64,000 bases of DNA from Klebsiella oxytoca (GCF_009707385.1 NZ_CP046115.1:2046001-2110000), one strand, 5' to 3'. Numbered from the stretch's first letter, positions 1 to 8,883 are shown. Translations and numbers: made by a program. Notes: generated by a model from the letters alone, not told the origin.

Positions 1-126
<126 letters not shown>

Positions 127-1329
127 TTACATAATGCGGCAAGCAAACCCTTTCAGATACAGCCCTTCCGGGTAGGTTGCTATCACCGGGTGATCGGCAG
201 CCTGACGGAACTGTTCTATAAATTGTACATCACGTCCGGCATCCAGGGCGGCATCGGCAATGATTTTCTGAAATAAATCGGTAGTCATCAGGCCAGAGCA
301 GGAGAAGGTCAGCAGTACGCCGCCGGGATTCAGAAGCTGAATCGCCAGCATATTGATGTCTTTATAACCGCGGCATGCGCCCATCAGCTGGCTTTTGTTT
401 TCAACAAACTTCGGTGGATCCATCACGATAACGTCAAACTTCTCGCCGGAGTCGCGATATTTACGCAGCAGCTTAAAAACGTCATCACGAATAAACTCCG
501 CTTTGGATAAGTCCAGCTTGTTCAGTTCAACGTTCTGTCTGGCAACGTCCAGCGCTTCCTGCGAAGTATCGACGCTGACAACCTGGCTGCAACCGCCCAT
601 CAGCGCGGAAATGGCAAAACCGCCGGTGTAGGAGAAGCAGTTCAGCACGCGCTTATCCGTCACATAGCGACGCGTCGCCAGACGGCTGTCGCGCTGGTCA
701 AGGTAATAGCCGGTTTTATGGCCGCCCTGAATATCCACCAGTAGCTGCATACCGTGCTCGGTAATCGGCAGCAGGGCAGGCGGCAGCTTGCCGACGACCG
801 GCCCCTGCGCCAGCTCCAGTCCCTCTTTTTTACGCACCGCCACGTCGCTACGATCGTAGATTGAGCACTCCGGGAATAGCGTTTGCAGCGCGCTGATAAT
901 CGACGCGCGCTGGTATTCGGCACCGGCGCTCAGCAGCTGCAGCACAAAAAAGTCGCCAAAACGGTCGATGGTAACGCCCGGCAATCCGTCGGACTCACCG
1001 GCAATCAGGCGATAGCTATCCAGCCCGTCGCGGGCCGCCAGCCACTCACGCCAGCTCTGAGCCTGCTGCAGGCGACGCTCGAAAAAGGCGTTATCGATAG
1101 CTTCATCGCGATCGAAGCTCCAGACGCGGGCGCGGATCTGCGAAGCGGGCGAATACGCCCCGCGGGCCAGCCATTTTCCCTGTGAATCAACGATATCGAT
1201 GGTCTCACCTGAACGGGCTTTACCTTCCATCCGGGCGACGGCCCCGGAGAAAATCCACGGATGGCGACGCAGCAGAGATTTCTCGCGTCCTTTGGTTAAC
1301 ACTAAGCGGGGGAAAATGGAGTCTGTCAT
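127..1329 (-). CDS. rlmI: 23S rRNA m5C1962 methyltransferase RlmI
   Basis: RlmI (YccW) methylates C1962 of 23S rRNA using S-adenosylmethionine in the cytoplasm. The protein begins with a PUA-type RNA-binding domain (roughly residues 5-75), followed by a linker and a Rossmann-fold methyltransferase domain in the second half. The latter contains the SAM-binding stretch CFSYTGGF and the motif DPPKF that positions the target base. The 400-residue length agrees with the E. coli enzyme. The open frame runs 49 codons further upstream, to 1476, but the family start ([11 protein letters not shown]) is the ATG at 1329, so the shorter form is chosen. It sits between hspQ and, after an insertion of two accessory genes, yccX. 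This is backbone order. Confidence 0.95.
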   Translation of the reverse strand: MTDSIFPRLVLTKGREKSLLRRHPWIFSGAVARMEGKARSGETIDIVDSQGKWLARGAYSPASQIRARVWSFDRDEAIDNAFFERRLQQAQSWREWLAARDGLDSYRLIAGESDGLPGVTIDRFGDFFVLQLLSAGAEYQRASIISALQTLFPECSIYDRSDVAVRKKEGLELAQGPVVGKLPPALLPITEHGMQLLVDIQGGHKTGYYLDQRDSRLATRRYVTDKRVLNCFSYTGGFAISALMGGCSQVVSVDTSQEALDVARQNVELNKLDLSKAEFIRDDVFKLLRKYRDSGEKFDVIVMDPPKFVENKSQLMGACRGYKDINMLAIQLLNPGGVLLTFSCSGLMTTDLFQKIIADAALDAGRDVQFIEQFRQAADHPVIATYPEGLYLKGFACRIM

Positions 1330-1520
1330 GGGGCTACCTTTAAGCAACGGGAATGTCGGCACCGAAAAAATGGCGCGTAGGTTAGCACAAGTGGCTGAGG
1401 CAAGCACCATTCCACCGGTATTGACAGGTGAGCGTTTCGGCACAAAACGCAGGCGCTTTGGCACAATAAAAATCACGCCAGGATCTTACAGTATTTCCTC
1501 ACTCAATGGAGGAAAATACA

Positions 1521-2075
1521 ATGAAAACAGGATTGAAATTCGCCGCGGCGGTGATGGTAATGATGAGCGGAACGGCGATTGCCGCGCCGTTTAGCGTGAG
1601 CAGTTCGGATATCCACGAAGGCCAGCCTATGGCGCAGACGCACTGGTTTGGCGGCTTTGGCTGTACCGGCGGGAATATCTCACCGCAGATCGCGTGGAAA
1701 AATGCTCCTGAGGGCACCCGCAGCTTCGCGGTGACCGCTTATGATCCGGATGCGCCTACCGGCAGCGGCTGGTGGCACTGGACGGTGGTGAATATTGCCA
1801 GTCAGGTGACCAGCTTAGCCGCTGGCGCCGGAGACAAAAATAACCCTAAATTGCCTGCCGGAGCGGTACAGGGGCGTAATGATTACGGGTATGCTGGTTT
1901 TGGCGGCGCGTGTCCGCCAGCCGGGGATAAGCCTCATCGCTATCACTTTACGGTGTGGGCGCTGGATACCCCGACGCTGCCTGTCGACGCTCAGGCCAGC
2001 GGGGCGTTAGTCGGATATATGTTACATAGCCATGCTATTGCCAGCGCGCAGATAACGGCGCTGGCTGGACGCTAA
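1521..2075 (+). CDS. Secreted YbhB/YbcL-family (PEBP, Raf kinase inhibitor-like) protein
   Basis: A 184-residue protein with a clear signal peptide (MKTGLKFAAAVMVMMSGTAIA, cleavage after about residue 21-22), so it is probably periplasmic. The mature part is a phosphatidylethanolamine-binding-protein fold. It has the conserved AYDPDAPTGSGWWHW segment (the anion pocket Asp-Pro-Asp-Ala-Pro) and the downstream GYAGFGGACPP and HRYHFTVWALD motifs typical of bacterial YbhB/YbcL proteins. A GGAGG ribosome binding site supports the ATG at 1521 over the upstream in-frame ATG at 1506. The molecular role of bacterial PEBP proteins is poorly known. The gene is absent from this spot in E. coli, so it and the following regulator are an accessory insertion between rlmI and yccX. 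They are probably a functional pair, with the regulator now broken. Confidence 0.85.
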   Translation: MKTGLKFAAAVMVMMSGTAIAAPFSVSSSDIHEGQPMAQTHWFGGFGCTGGNISPQIAWKNAPEGTRSFAVTAYDPDAPTGSGWWHWTVVNIASQVTSLAAGAGDKNNPKLPAGAVQGRNDYGYAGFGGACPPAGDKPHRYHFTVWALDTPTLPVDAQASGALVGYMLHSHAIASAQITALAGR

Positions 2076-2091
2076 AAATAGGGACAGTCTG

Positions 2092-2880
2092 ATGCGGAAC
2101 ATTCATTTTCATCATAATGCTTTAACGGCGGCGGAAATCACCACCCGGCGTTTATGCAAACTGCACCGCGTCACGCTGTTCTCGCCCGCGCTCTGCCGGG
2201 TCAATCGCGGCAGTAAGGTCATCGTGCAGGGGGCCAGCCAAATGCTGGCGACCCCGCAGCAGCTGATTATTTTGCCTGCCGATGTTGAGCTTGAAGTGAT
2301 TAATCAGCCGTAGAACGGGCTGTTTTGCTCCGATCTGCTTTCATTAACACCTGAACTGCTGGCGGATTTTAAGGCTCTCTATATGAAAGAGCCGCAGACC
2401 GGGCGTCTGACGTCACTCTGCGCGCCGCTGGCCCCGGAACTGACGTTTATGTGGCAGAACGTCCTGCAGGCGGTACGCGGAGGGCTTTCCGCCCAGTTAC
2501 AGCAGCATCAGGCGATGGGGCTGCTGCTGGCATTGTACCAGGCCGGATACGCCGGGCCGCTGCTTCACGAACGGCGGGAGGACTTAACCGGCCAGGTCCG
2601 GCAAATTATCATGCTGTCGCCTTCAGAGTCCTGGAGCGTGGCGAAAGTTGCTAAGATGCTGTTTCTTGGCGAATCAACCCTGCGCCGTCGTTTACAGCAG
2701 GAGTCGCGCAGCTTTCGCCAGATAGTGGAAGAGGTTCGGATGGCCTACGCTCTGGGGCAATTACAGTCGACGTCACGACCCATTGGTGAGATTGCGCATG
2801 ACAGCGGCTATCAGTCCGGATCGCGTTTTACCGCGCGTTTTCGTCAGCACTATGGATTATTACCAAAACATGTACGCTAG
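2092..2880 (+). pseudogene. AraC-family transcriptional regulator interrupted by an in-frame TAG
   Basis: One reading frame spans 2092-2880 but contains a TAG at 2311-2313, after codon 73. The frame then continues without a shift as NGLFCSDLLSLTPELL and runs into a typical C-terminal AraC/XylS DNA-binding domain (two helix-turn-helix units, about residues 165-262). That domain has SVAKVAKMLFLGESTLRRRL and the signature IGEIAHDSGYQSGSRFTARFRQHYG. The N-terminal half would be the ligand-sensing or dimerisation part. The simplest origin is a single C-to-T change of a CAG glutamine codon. The downstream piece has an ATG at 2383, but it would lack the N-terminal domain. It lies 16 bp after the PEBP gene and may once have controlled it. 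A sequencing error or amber suppression cannot be excluded. Confidence 0.85.
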
Positions 2881-2931
2881 AAGAATTTGCTATCCTCTGT
2901 GTTAAGTGGCTATCCAGAAAGGAGAGAGAAC

Positions 2932-3213
2932 ATGGCAACGGTTTGCACGATGGCGTGGGTATACGGTTCGGTTCAGGGCGTCGGGTTTCGCTATTCGACC
3001 CAGCGCGAGGCGCTGCAGCTTGGATTAACGGGATATGCGCGCAATCTTGACGACGGCGGCGTGGAGGTTCTGGCCTGCGGAGAAGCGGAACAGGTGGAAA
3101 AGCTGATAGCCTGGTTGAAAGCCGGTGGGCCACGCAGCGCGCGGGTTGACAGGGTGCTGACCGAGCCCCACCAACCCACCAGAGAGTGGCAGAAATTCGC
3201 TATTCTGTATTAG
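2932..3213 (+). CDS. yccX: Acylphosphatase YccX
   Basis: A 93-residue acylphosphatase that hydrolyses carboxyl-phosphate bonds of acyl phosphates in the cytoplasm. The diagnostic motif [15 protein letters not shown] carries the phosphate-binding loop and catalytic Arg, and [13 protein letters not shown] contains the catalytic Asn. Length and motifs fit E. coli YccX (AcyP). The ATG at 2932 follows an AGGAGAGAGAA ribosome binding site. The frame opens at 2887 but the extension is not conserved. The gene ends 4 nt into the tail of the convergent tusE, as in the E. coli chromosome. Confidence 0.95.
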   Translation: MATVCTMAWVYGSVQGVGFRYSTQREALQLGLTGYARNLDDGGVEVLACGEAEQVEKLIAWLKAGGPRSARVDRVLTEPHQPTREWQKFAILY

Positions 3214-3539
3214 ATGCATTTGACCGGTTTAGGCAGACCGGCGATTTTTGTCGCCTGCTTAGCCGGGCCTTTCGGAAACAGGCGGTAAAGATAACGGCTG
3301 TTGCCTTTTTCTTCACCGAACTTATTCGCCATGGCTTTCACCAGCATGCGGATCGCCGGAGAGGTGTTGAATTCCAGATAAAAGTCGCGCACAAAGCGCA
3401 CTACTTCCCAGTGCTCAACGGACAGGCTGATGCCCTCCTGCTCAGCGATAACGGCCGCCATCGCCTCGTTCCACTGCGTGGTATCCTTCAGATAGCCTTC
3501 GCTATCGGTCTCTATTTCATTGCCTTCAAAGATAAACAT
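3210..3539 (-). CDS. tusE: Sulfurtransferase TusE
   Basis: TusE (YccK, DsrC family) accepts a persulfide sulfur from the TusBCD complex and passes it to MnmA for 2-thiolation of the wobble uridine in tRNA-Lys, -Glu and -Gln. The 109-residue protein has the family core [17 protein letters not shown] and ends KPVKCI, where the penultimate Cys is the conserved sulfur-carrying residue. It is transcribed leftward behind yccA, from which it is separated by a strong terminator, so it probably has its own promoter. The overlap with yccX is only in the stop codons. Confidence 0.96.
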   Translation of the reverse strand: MFIFEGNEIETDSEGYLKDTTQWNEAMAAVIAEQEGISLSVEHWEVVRFVRDFYLEFNTSPAIRMLVKAMANKFGEEKGNSRYLYRLFPKGPAKQATKIAGLPKPVKCI

Positions 3540-3577
3540 AATTCTTCATATACCGCTGAAAATGGCGGCAGTGTAGC

Positions 3578-3608
3578 AAAAAATAAGGCCCCGCATAAGC
3601 GGGGCCTT
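3578..3608 (-). terminator. Rho-independent terminator of yccA
   Basis: A perfect 10-bp GC-rich stem (3585-3594 with 3599-3608, loop ATAA). On the minus strand it is followed by a TTATTTTTT run. It sits directly behind yccA and before tusE. Confidence 0.9.
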
Positions 3609-3627
3609 AGTTCAAGCCTGGAGAGGG

Positions 3628-4287
3628 TTAGTCTTTGCTGGCGAAGCCAAGAATGCTCAGCAGGCTGACGAAGATGTTGTACAGCGAGACGTACAGGCTG
3701 ACGGTCGCGCGGATGTAGTTGGTTTCACCGCCGCGAATGATGTTGCTGGTCTCAAACAGGATAGCGCCGGAAGAAATCAGGATAAACACCGCGCTGATGG
3801 CCAGATGCAGGGCCGGCAGCTGGAGGAAAATGTTCGCGACCATGCCGATAAGCACGACGACAATGCCCGCCATCAGCATACCGCCGAGGAAGGACATATC
3901 CTTACGCGTAGTCAGGACGTAGGCCGAGCAGCAGAAGAACACCAGCGCGGTACCGCCCAGCGCCAGCCCAATGAGATCGCCCATGCCGGCAGACAGATAT
4001 GCGTTTAGTATTGGCCCCAGGATATAGCCAAGGAAGCCGGTAAAGGCGAATGCTGACAGAATGCCGGTTGGCTTATTCGCTGTTTTATAGGTCAGGAACA
4101 TCAGCCCGTACATACCGACCAGCGTCAGAATCAGACCCGGAGAAGGCAGCATCAGCACCGTGCTGGCCGTTGCCGTAATGGCAGAAAATGCCAGCGTCAG
4201 GCTAAGCAGGAAATAGGTGTTCCGCAGAACTTTGTGCGTGCTGAGCAGCGATGAACGGTCACGCGACGATGTAATTATACGATCCAT
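3628..4287 (-). CDS. yccA: Inner membrane protein YccA (FtsH modulator, Bax inhibitor-1 family)
   Basis: A 219-residue integral membrane protein with about seven hydrophobic segments and the BI-1/YccA family layout. In E. coli YccA is a substrate and modulator of the FtsH protease that protects SecY from degradation when translocation is jammed. The N-terminal cytoplasmic tail ([20 protein letters not shown]) is the part by which FtsH starts degradation. The C-terminal end [15 protein letters not shown] is the family's conserved last helix and tail. It is followed by its own terminator. Position and orientation before serT match E. coli. Confidence 0.95.
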   Translation of the reverse strand: MDRIITSSRDRSSLLSTHKVLRNTYFLLSLTLAFSAITATASTVLMLPSPGLILTLVGMYGLMFLTYKTANKPTGILSAFAFTGFLGYILGPILNAYLSAGMGDLIGLALGGTALVFFCCSAYVLTTRKDMSFLGGMLMAGIVVVLIGMVANIFLQLPALHLAISAVFILISSGAILFETSNIIRGGETNYIRATVSLYVSLYNIFVSLLSILGFASKD

Positions 4288-4554
4288 GAGTCACTCTCTT
4301 ATGACAGATGTAATTAATAACGAAGCATAAAAAAACCAGAGCCGAAGCCATAGTGCTTTTACCCATCTTTACTCAAAGTCATTCGGCTTAATTCAGCATA
4401 TCATTCCAGAAAACGGCAAATAAATAGCATGTTTATGTGTTCACTTTCCGAAGCCAGATCGAAATCTGATAACTAACTGAAAAATATTGCGTTATAGCCA
4501 TTCTGTGACTAAGTCTGGAGAGGGTACAAACGAAGCGTAACAAAGGCAAGGGAT

Positions 4555-6183
4555 ATGAAATCACAAAAATATAATCACATCACACGCATGCTGCTGGCCG
4601 TCGGCCTGTTCTCGATAGTCACGCCCGCTCTGGCCGCTCAGGTGCCGCCGGGAACGGTACTGGCAGATAAACAGGAGTTAGTCAGAAATAACGGTAACGA
4701 ACCCTCATCGTTGGATCCGCATAAAGTGGAAAGCGATGTTGAATTCAATATTATCAGCGACCTTTTCGAAGGGCTAATCAGCGTTTCGCCGTCAGGAGAG
4801 ATTCAGCCCCGGCTGGCGGAGACGTGGCTGAATAAAGACAACACCGTTTGGACCTTCCATTTGCGTCCCGGGGTGACCTGGTCCGACGGTACGGCGATTA
4901 CCGCGCAGGATATCGTGTGGAGCTGGCAGCGGCTGGTGTCACCCGGTACGGCGTCTCCTTATGCGAGCTATCCCGGCAATATGCATATCGTCAATGGTGC
5001 AGAAATAGCGCAGGGGAACAAAGCGCCCGAGACGCTGGGAGTCAAAGCGCTTGATGATATGACTCTCGAGGTGACCTTAAATCAGCCAAATGCAGCATTT
5101 CTGGCAATGCTGGCACACCCGTCCCTGGTGCCGCTCGATAAAGTGCTGATATCGCGCTATGGCGACAAATGGACCAAACCGGAACATATGGTAGCCAGCG
5201 GGCCTTATAAGATTTCACAATGGGTAGTCAACGAGCGGATTGTGGCCGAGCGTAATCCCCGTTACTGGGACGATGCGCATACCGTTATTAATAAGGTGAC
5301 CTATTTGCCGATAAGCTCGGAAGCTGCCGATGTGAACCGTTATAAAGCCGGCGAGATCGATATCGTTTATACCGTACCGATTAACCAGTTTTCTCAGCTC
5401 AAAAAAACCATGGGCGAGCAGCTGGATGTTTCGCCGCAGCTGGCAACGTACTATTACGAATTCAATACCACCCGGCCACCGTTTAACGACCCGCGGGTGC
5501 GGCGCGCGCTGAATATGGCTCTTGATAAGGATATTATCGCGGAGAAGGTCATGGGGCAGGGACAGCGTCCGGCCTGGCTAATCAGCCAGCCTGATGTTGG
5601 CGGTGTAAAACTGCAAAATCCCGAGTACGCCAGCTGGCCGCGCGAAAAGCGTATCGCCGAGGCGCAAAAGCTACTAAATGAGGCCGGATTTAACGAGGCT
5701 CATCCGCTGGTATTTAATTTGCTCTACAACACTTCCGAATCGCACCAGCGAATTGCCATCGCCGCCAGCTCAATGTGGAAAAAGAATCTTGGCGTTGAGG
5801 CTAAGCTGCAAAACCAGGAGTGGAAGACCATGCTCGATACCATGCATACGCATAATTTTGACGTCGTGCGCTACGCGTGGATTGCCGACTATGACGACGC
5901 CGCGACGTTTCTCAACACCTTCCGCACCGGAGATAGTGAAAACACCAGCCAGTACAGTAATCCAGCCTACGATGAGGCGCTGCGCAACGCGGCAAAAGCG
6001 CCTGATACCGCAACACGGGGTAAGTTCTACCAGCAGGCGGAAGATTTGCTTGGCCAGGACGTTCCGGCTATTCCGGTCTATCACTATGTTCGCACCCATC
6101 TGGTTAAGCCATGGGTAGGCGGATTTACGCCGGATAAGCTGGGGTACTACTACACCAAAGATATGTATATTAAAAAACATTAA
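4555..6183 (+). CDS. Peptide ABC transporter periplasmic binding protein (OppA/MppA-like)
   Basis: A 542-residue solute-binding protein of family 5 (SBP_bac_5). A signal peptide ends near ALAA at residue 28. The mature protein starts with the OppA/MppA-like sequence GNEPSSLDPHKVESDVEFNI and keeps the family motifs TWSDGTAITAQDIVWSWQRLV, NPRYWDDAHTVINKVTY and PFNDPRVRRALNMALDK. It should bind oligopeptides or murein peptides and deliver them to a membrane complex. No permease or ATPase gene lies next to it, so it probably works with the chromosomal OppBCDF, as MppA does. It is divergent from yccA and stands just before serT. An E. coli homologue is not found at this position, so it is an accessory gene. 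Substrate is unknown. Confidence 0.85.
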   Translation: MKSQKYNHITRMLLAVGLFSIVTPALAAQVPPGTVLADKQELVRNNGNEPSSLDPHKVESDVEFNIISDLFEGLISVSPSGEIQPRLAETWLNKDNTVWTFHLRPGVTWSDGTAITAQDIVWSWQRLVSPGTASPYASYPGNMHIVNGAEIAQGNKAPETLGVKALDDMTLEVTLNQPNAAFLAMLAHPSLVPLDKVLISRYGDKWTKPEHMVASGPYKISQWVVNERIVAERNPRYWDDAHTVINKVTYLPISSEAADVNRYKAGEIDIVYTVPINQFSQLKKTMGEQLDVSPQLATYYYEFNTTRPPFNDPRVRRALNMALDKDIIAEKVMGQGQRPAWLISQPDVGGVKLQNPEYASWPREKRIAEAQKLLNEAGFNEAHPLVFNLLYNTSESHQRIAIAASSMWKKNLGVEAKLQNQEWKTMLDTMHTHNFDVVRYAWIADYDDAATFLNTFRTGDSENTSQYSNPAYDEALRNAAKAPDTATRGKFYQQAEDLLGQDVPAIPVYHYVRTHLVKPWVGGFTPDKLGYYYTKDMYIKKH

Positions 6184-6285
6184 CGCGGAGAGGGTAGTTT
6201 GCGCTGAAAAACTGCGCAAGCTGCCTGATTTTCAGACGAATAACGCGTTTTTGTTTATTTTTAAGGCGGTTGAACAAATTGGTGC

Positions 6286-6314
6286 TTTACAGCCTCAACG
6301 GAGGTGTTTATAGT
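6286..6314 (+). promoter_or_regulatory. Sigma-70 promoter of the tRNA-Ser gene
   Basis: TTTACA at 6286-6291 and TATAGT at 6309-6314 are exactly 17 bp apart. They are followed by a GC-rich discriminator GCGCCCC, the pattern of stringently controlled stable-RNA promoters. Initiation would fall about 5-8 nt before the mature tRNA start. Confidence 0.75.
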
Positions 6315-6326
6315 GCGCCCCATACC

Positions 6327-6414
6327 GGAAGCGTGGCCGAGCGGTTGAAGGCACCGGTCTTGAAAACCGGCGACCCGAAAGGGTTCTAGAGTTCGAATCT
6401 CTACGCTTCCGCCA
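6327..6414 (+). tRNA. serT: tRNA-Ser (anticodon UGA)
   Basis: An 88-nt class II tRNA with encoded CCA. The acceptor arms GGAAGCG/CGCTTCC pair fully. The anticodon loop CTTGAAA gives anticodon TGA at 6361-6363, and there is a long variable arm (CGACCCGAAAGGGTT) as in serine tRNAs. Sequence and position after yccA match E. coli serT. The 3' end of this gene is a common integration site, and degraded mobile DNA begins right behind it. Confidence 0.97.
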
Positions 6415-6420
6415 AATAAA

Positions 6421-6450
6421 ACAAGGGGTTACCGAAAGGTAACCCCTTGT
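6421..6450 (+). terminator. Terminator-like hairpin behind serT
   Basis: A perfect 13-bp stem (6421-6433 with 6438-6450) closed by a GAAA tetraloop, 6 nt after the tRNA CCA end. The T-run that follows is short (TTGCTTTG). It probably ends the serT transcript. Confidence 0.75.
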
Positions 6451-6462
6451 TGCTTTGGGGTG

Positions 6463-6494
6463 TTGGTATACTCTTGGTATATTCACTTGGTATA
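6463..6494 (+). repeat. Three direct repeats of TTGGTATA
   Basis: The octamer TTGGTATA occurs at 6463-6470, 6474-6481 and 6487-6494, with steps of 11 and 13 bp, about one helical turn. Evenly phased short repeats next to a tRNA 3' end resemble arm-type integrase sites left by an excised or decayed element. No integrase gene is present in the window, so this reading is inference. Confidence 0.5.
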
Positions 6495-6511
6495 TTTTGA
6501 GGTTCAAGCCC

Positions 6512-6540
6512 AAAAAAAGCCCGCCTGAGCGGGTTTTTTT
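6512..6540. terminator. Bidirectional terminator
   Basis: CCCGC/GCGGG stem with CTGA loop, flanked by seven A on the left and seven T on the right. It can stop transcription in both directions. It separates the serT side from the relic segment. Confidence 0.8.
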
Positions 6541-6585
6541 ATGCCTGTTTTTCAAGAAGTGAGGGATCAAGAGAGGGTACAGATG

Positions 6586-6874
6586 CATCTTGTGAGCCAC
6601 AATGGCTTCTGTGGCCTCCATCGGTTTGACAAATAGAGCATTAGGTTCGTAGTTTCCGGACTTTATCCCTCCTTCAAGCGCAACGAAAAACGCGTTCTTC
6701 ATGTCGCTGGAGTTATTGATTTTCCCGATCCCATTCTGGATAGATTCAGCGACCTCCGCATCTTTGTTACCCGAACCACCATTGAGAACCAGAGGAATGC
6801 TCAACCGCTGTTTAATAGATTTCAGCCTTTCGATATCCAGCTTTGGCTGCTTTCCGGCAGGATATAAGCCAGGC
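6586..6874 (-). pseudogene. Class II ketose-bisphosphate aldolase, C-terminal fragment
   Basis: The minus strand reads PGLYPAGKQPKLDIERLKSI, then IPLVLNGGSGNKDAEVAESI, then GIGKINNSSDMKNAFF. This is the C-terminal third of class II fructose/tagatose-bisphosphate aldolases (GatY/KbaY/FbaA type): the GGSG phosphate-binding loop and the IGKIN strand. Nothing of the first two thirds (zinc ligands, active-site Asp) is present. Upstream it is cut by the insertion sequence at 6875. When the insertion and one copy of the 4-bp duplication are removed, this frame joins the regulator fragment at 8082 without a shift, including the aldolase motif VVIGTSPGLYP. The coding similarity fades after HKMHL near 6586. 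Confidence 0.8.
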
Positions 6875-6953
6875 TGTAAGTATCCCGGGAAACCGGACCA
6901 TTCACTTTTAGAGATCTTCCGACATACTGAATATGTCCCCTGAGGAGATCGCT

Positions 6954-7220
6954 ATGCGTAAGATCCGTTTCACCGAGCACCAGATCATCGCCGTCCTGAA
7001 GTCCGTCGAAGCTGGCAGGACCGTCAAAGATGTGTGTCGCGAGGCCGCTATTTCGGAAGCCAGCTACTACAACTGGAAGGCGAAATATGGTGGGATTGAA
7101 GCCGCTGATATCAAAAAAATAAAAGATCTTGAGGACGAAAATCGTCGTCTGAAGCAGATGTTTGCCGATCTCAGCCTTGAATGTCGGGCACTGAAAGACG
7201 TTATCGAAAAAAAGCTTTAA
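6954..7220 (+). CDS. IS3-family transposase OrfA (HTH / leucine zipper)
   Basis: An 88-residue OrfA with an N-terminal helix-turn-helix (RFTEHQIIAVLKSVEAGRTV, SEASYYNWKAKYGG) and a leucine-zipper-like coiled coil (LEDENRRLKQMFADLSLE) used for multimerisation. The ATG at 6954 follows GAGGAG at suitable spacing. The upstream in-frame ATG at 6933 is less likely. Near the 3' end a run of seven A (7207-7213) followed by G provides the A-AAA-AAG slippery site for -1 frameshifting into orfB, the normal way IS3 elements make OrfAB transposase. Confidence 0.92.
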   Translation: MRKIRFTEHQIIAVLKSVEAGRTVKDVCREAAISEASYYNWKAKYGGIEAADIKKIKDLEDENRRLKQMFADLSLECRALKDVIEKKL

Positions 7221-8065
7221 AACCAGCGGTAAAGCGGGAGCTCGTCAGCTATCTGACGGCACAGTTTGCCATGAGCGTCCGCCAGGCGTGCAGGACATTA
7301 TCGCTGAGCAGGACGGTGTATTTTTATCAGCCCGATACCCGGCGCGATGAACCGGTGATCCTGGCGTTGACTGAACTGGCAGAACGCTATCCGCGATAAG
7401 GTTTTAAGAAACTGTTTCAGGTGCTGCGCAGGCAGGGTAACGCCTGGAATCATAAGCGTGTTCACCGGATTTACTGCCTGCTGAAACTGAATTTTCGCCG
7501 CAAAGGCAAGCAGCGTCTGTCGGTACGAAACCCTACGCCACTGGCAACACCTGAGGCACTTAATCAGAGCTGGTCCATCGATTTTATGCACGACGCGCTG
7601 GTGTGTGGCAGACGCTTCCGGACCTTCAATGTGGTGGATGACTTTAACCACGAGGCTCTCGCAATAGAAATCGACCTGAATATCCCGGCGCAGCGAGTCG
7701 TGAGAGTGCTCGAGAGGATAGTGGCGAATCGCGGATACCCACTGAAGATGCGAATGGATAACGGGCCAGAACTGGTATCGCTGGCTCTGGCGCAGTGGGC
7801 GGAGGAACACGGGGTGATGCTGGAATTTATCAGGCCGGGTAAACCTACGCAGAATGCGTTTATTGAGCGCTTCAACCGGACGTACCGGACAGAAATCCTG
7901 GATTTTTATCTGTTCAGGACCCTGAATGAAGCGCGGGAAATCACAGAGCGCTGGCTGGCTGAATATAACAGTGAGCGGCCTCATGAATCCCTGAATAATC
8001 TAACGCCGGAAGAGTACCGGCTGATGGCCGAAAACCCGGAAATCTCAAAAAGTGCGTGGAACTAA
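7208..8065 (+). pseudogene. IS3-family transposase OrfB (DDE integrase) with premature stop
   Basis: Read in the -1 frame after the A7 slip, the product begins KKALKPAVKRELVSYL and carries the HTH_21 segment and an rve integrase core. That core has the Asp of QSWSIDFMHDAL, the Asp of MRMDNGPE and the Glu of NAFIERFNRTYR, which form the DDE triad. A TAA at 7397-7399 interrupts it between LAERYPR and GFKKLFQVLRRQG; related elements have Tyr here, so one base change made the stop. Downstream codons remain open to the natural end at 8065, showing recent inactivation. The downstream piece alone would keep the catalytic residues but lack the N-terminal DNA-binding part. Confidence 0.9.
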
Positions 8066-8081
8066 AGCGGGTGTGCTTACA

Positions 8082-8452
8082 AGGCGATGTGCCAATCACC
8101 ACCAGAGAAAAACAATCTAACCATCTTTCAACCTTGTTTAAATCTTCCACAATAGAAGAGCGGCTAAGGAAATACTTCTCAGATAAAAAGCTGATAGATA
8201 ACGGTGTCGGCGAGTGTGTTAACAAATCGATCGCAATATCCACCCGCCTTTTGCTTTTCAGTATGTTCACTATCTGCTTATCTCCAGAGGAGACAGGCAG
8301 TGAGACGACGCTGTTAGCATCAAGTTTCAAACCCAATCCTGGTTTACTAAGTATCGAGTTACCTTTATCAGTAAAAAAAGTTTATGGCTTCAACATCTCG
8401 TCTGCGCTAAATGATTGATTAATGATATTTGTCTTTTACTTAGCACTTTCAT
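8082..8452 (-). pseudogene. PRD-type (BglG/MtlR-like) sugar regulator, N-terminal fragment
   Basis: On the minus strand an ATG at 8452 starts MKVLSKRQISLINHLAQT and then runs into a stop. In the neighbouring frame the homology goes on with RDVEAINFFTDKGNSILSKP and a second helix-turn-helix, RRVDIAIDLLTHSPTPLSIS to SIVEDLNKVERWL. This is the tandem HTH/Mga start of PTS-regulation-domain activators. A piece of the first HTH is missing and a frameshift is present. The PRD and EIIB-like domains are absent. After ERW the frame passes directly into aldolase-like sequence (DCFSLVVIGTS), which is interrupted by the IS at 8081. It is a decayed remnant of a sugar-PTS locus. Confidence 0.7.
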
Positions 8453-8883
8453 TATCCGCTCCTTAGAAGATAAGTGGGCGCCTTAATGACGTTAGTTTTA
8501 GTGGTTCGGATGACAGAGGGAAATACCCGGTGATGAGCTTATGTGAACCATCATAATGAACAGCAGGTAACAGAGTGGATGGATCATTATTCCCGGGAGT
8601 ATGTAATAAATTGTCCCTGAGAGAAAAGAAGAGAATCCACAAATAGTAAAGTTGGTAGGCTATATTATTATAATGTTTTATTTGTTAATTCTTGATGCAA
8701 TTCCTTCACAAATAGTAGATAAGCTTAACTGAAGCTAAGGCTAAATTGTTGGTGCTGTGCAAACCGATGGATGTAGAGTTATTATCTTATAGACAGTGAA
8801 AAAAGGCAGGAGAGATAAATATATTCACTACCACCAAAAGTGACTATCAGTAAAATCTAAATCCTCAAGACAAGGAGGGAAAA
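8453..8883. other. AT-rich intergenic stretch
   Basis: About 430 bp with no convincing coding frame on either strand. It separates the relic segment from the LacI-type regulator and should hold that gene's promoter. An AAGGAGGGAAAA ribosome binding site stands at its right end. No terminator or repeat was recognised. Confidence 0.5.

Larger units (their letters stand above)
6875..8081 (+). mobile_element. IS3-family insertion sequence, IS407 group (IS1222-like), inactivated
   Basis: A 1207-bp element. Its ends are imperfect inverted repeats: both begin TGTAAG at the outer tip and share an inner CCA..CACTTTT block with a one-base offset. It is bordered by the 4-bp direct repeat AGGC (6871-6874 and 8082-8085), the duplication size of the IS407 group. 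It carries the two overlapping frames orfA and orfB joined by an A7 slippery run. The encoded proteins resemble those of IS1222 from enterobacteria, about the same size (from memory). orfB has a premature stop, so this copy should not move by itself. Confidence 0.9.

Noticed and set aside
6295..6804. A 169-codon minus-strand frame as one gene
   Set aside because: Only its first third is aldolase-like; the rest runs through terminators and the tRNA-Ser gene.
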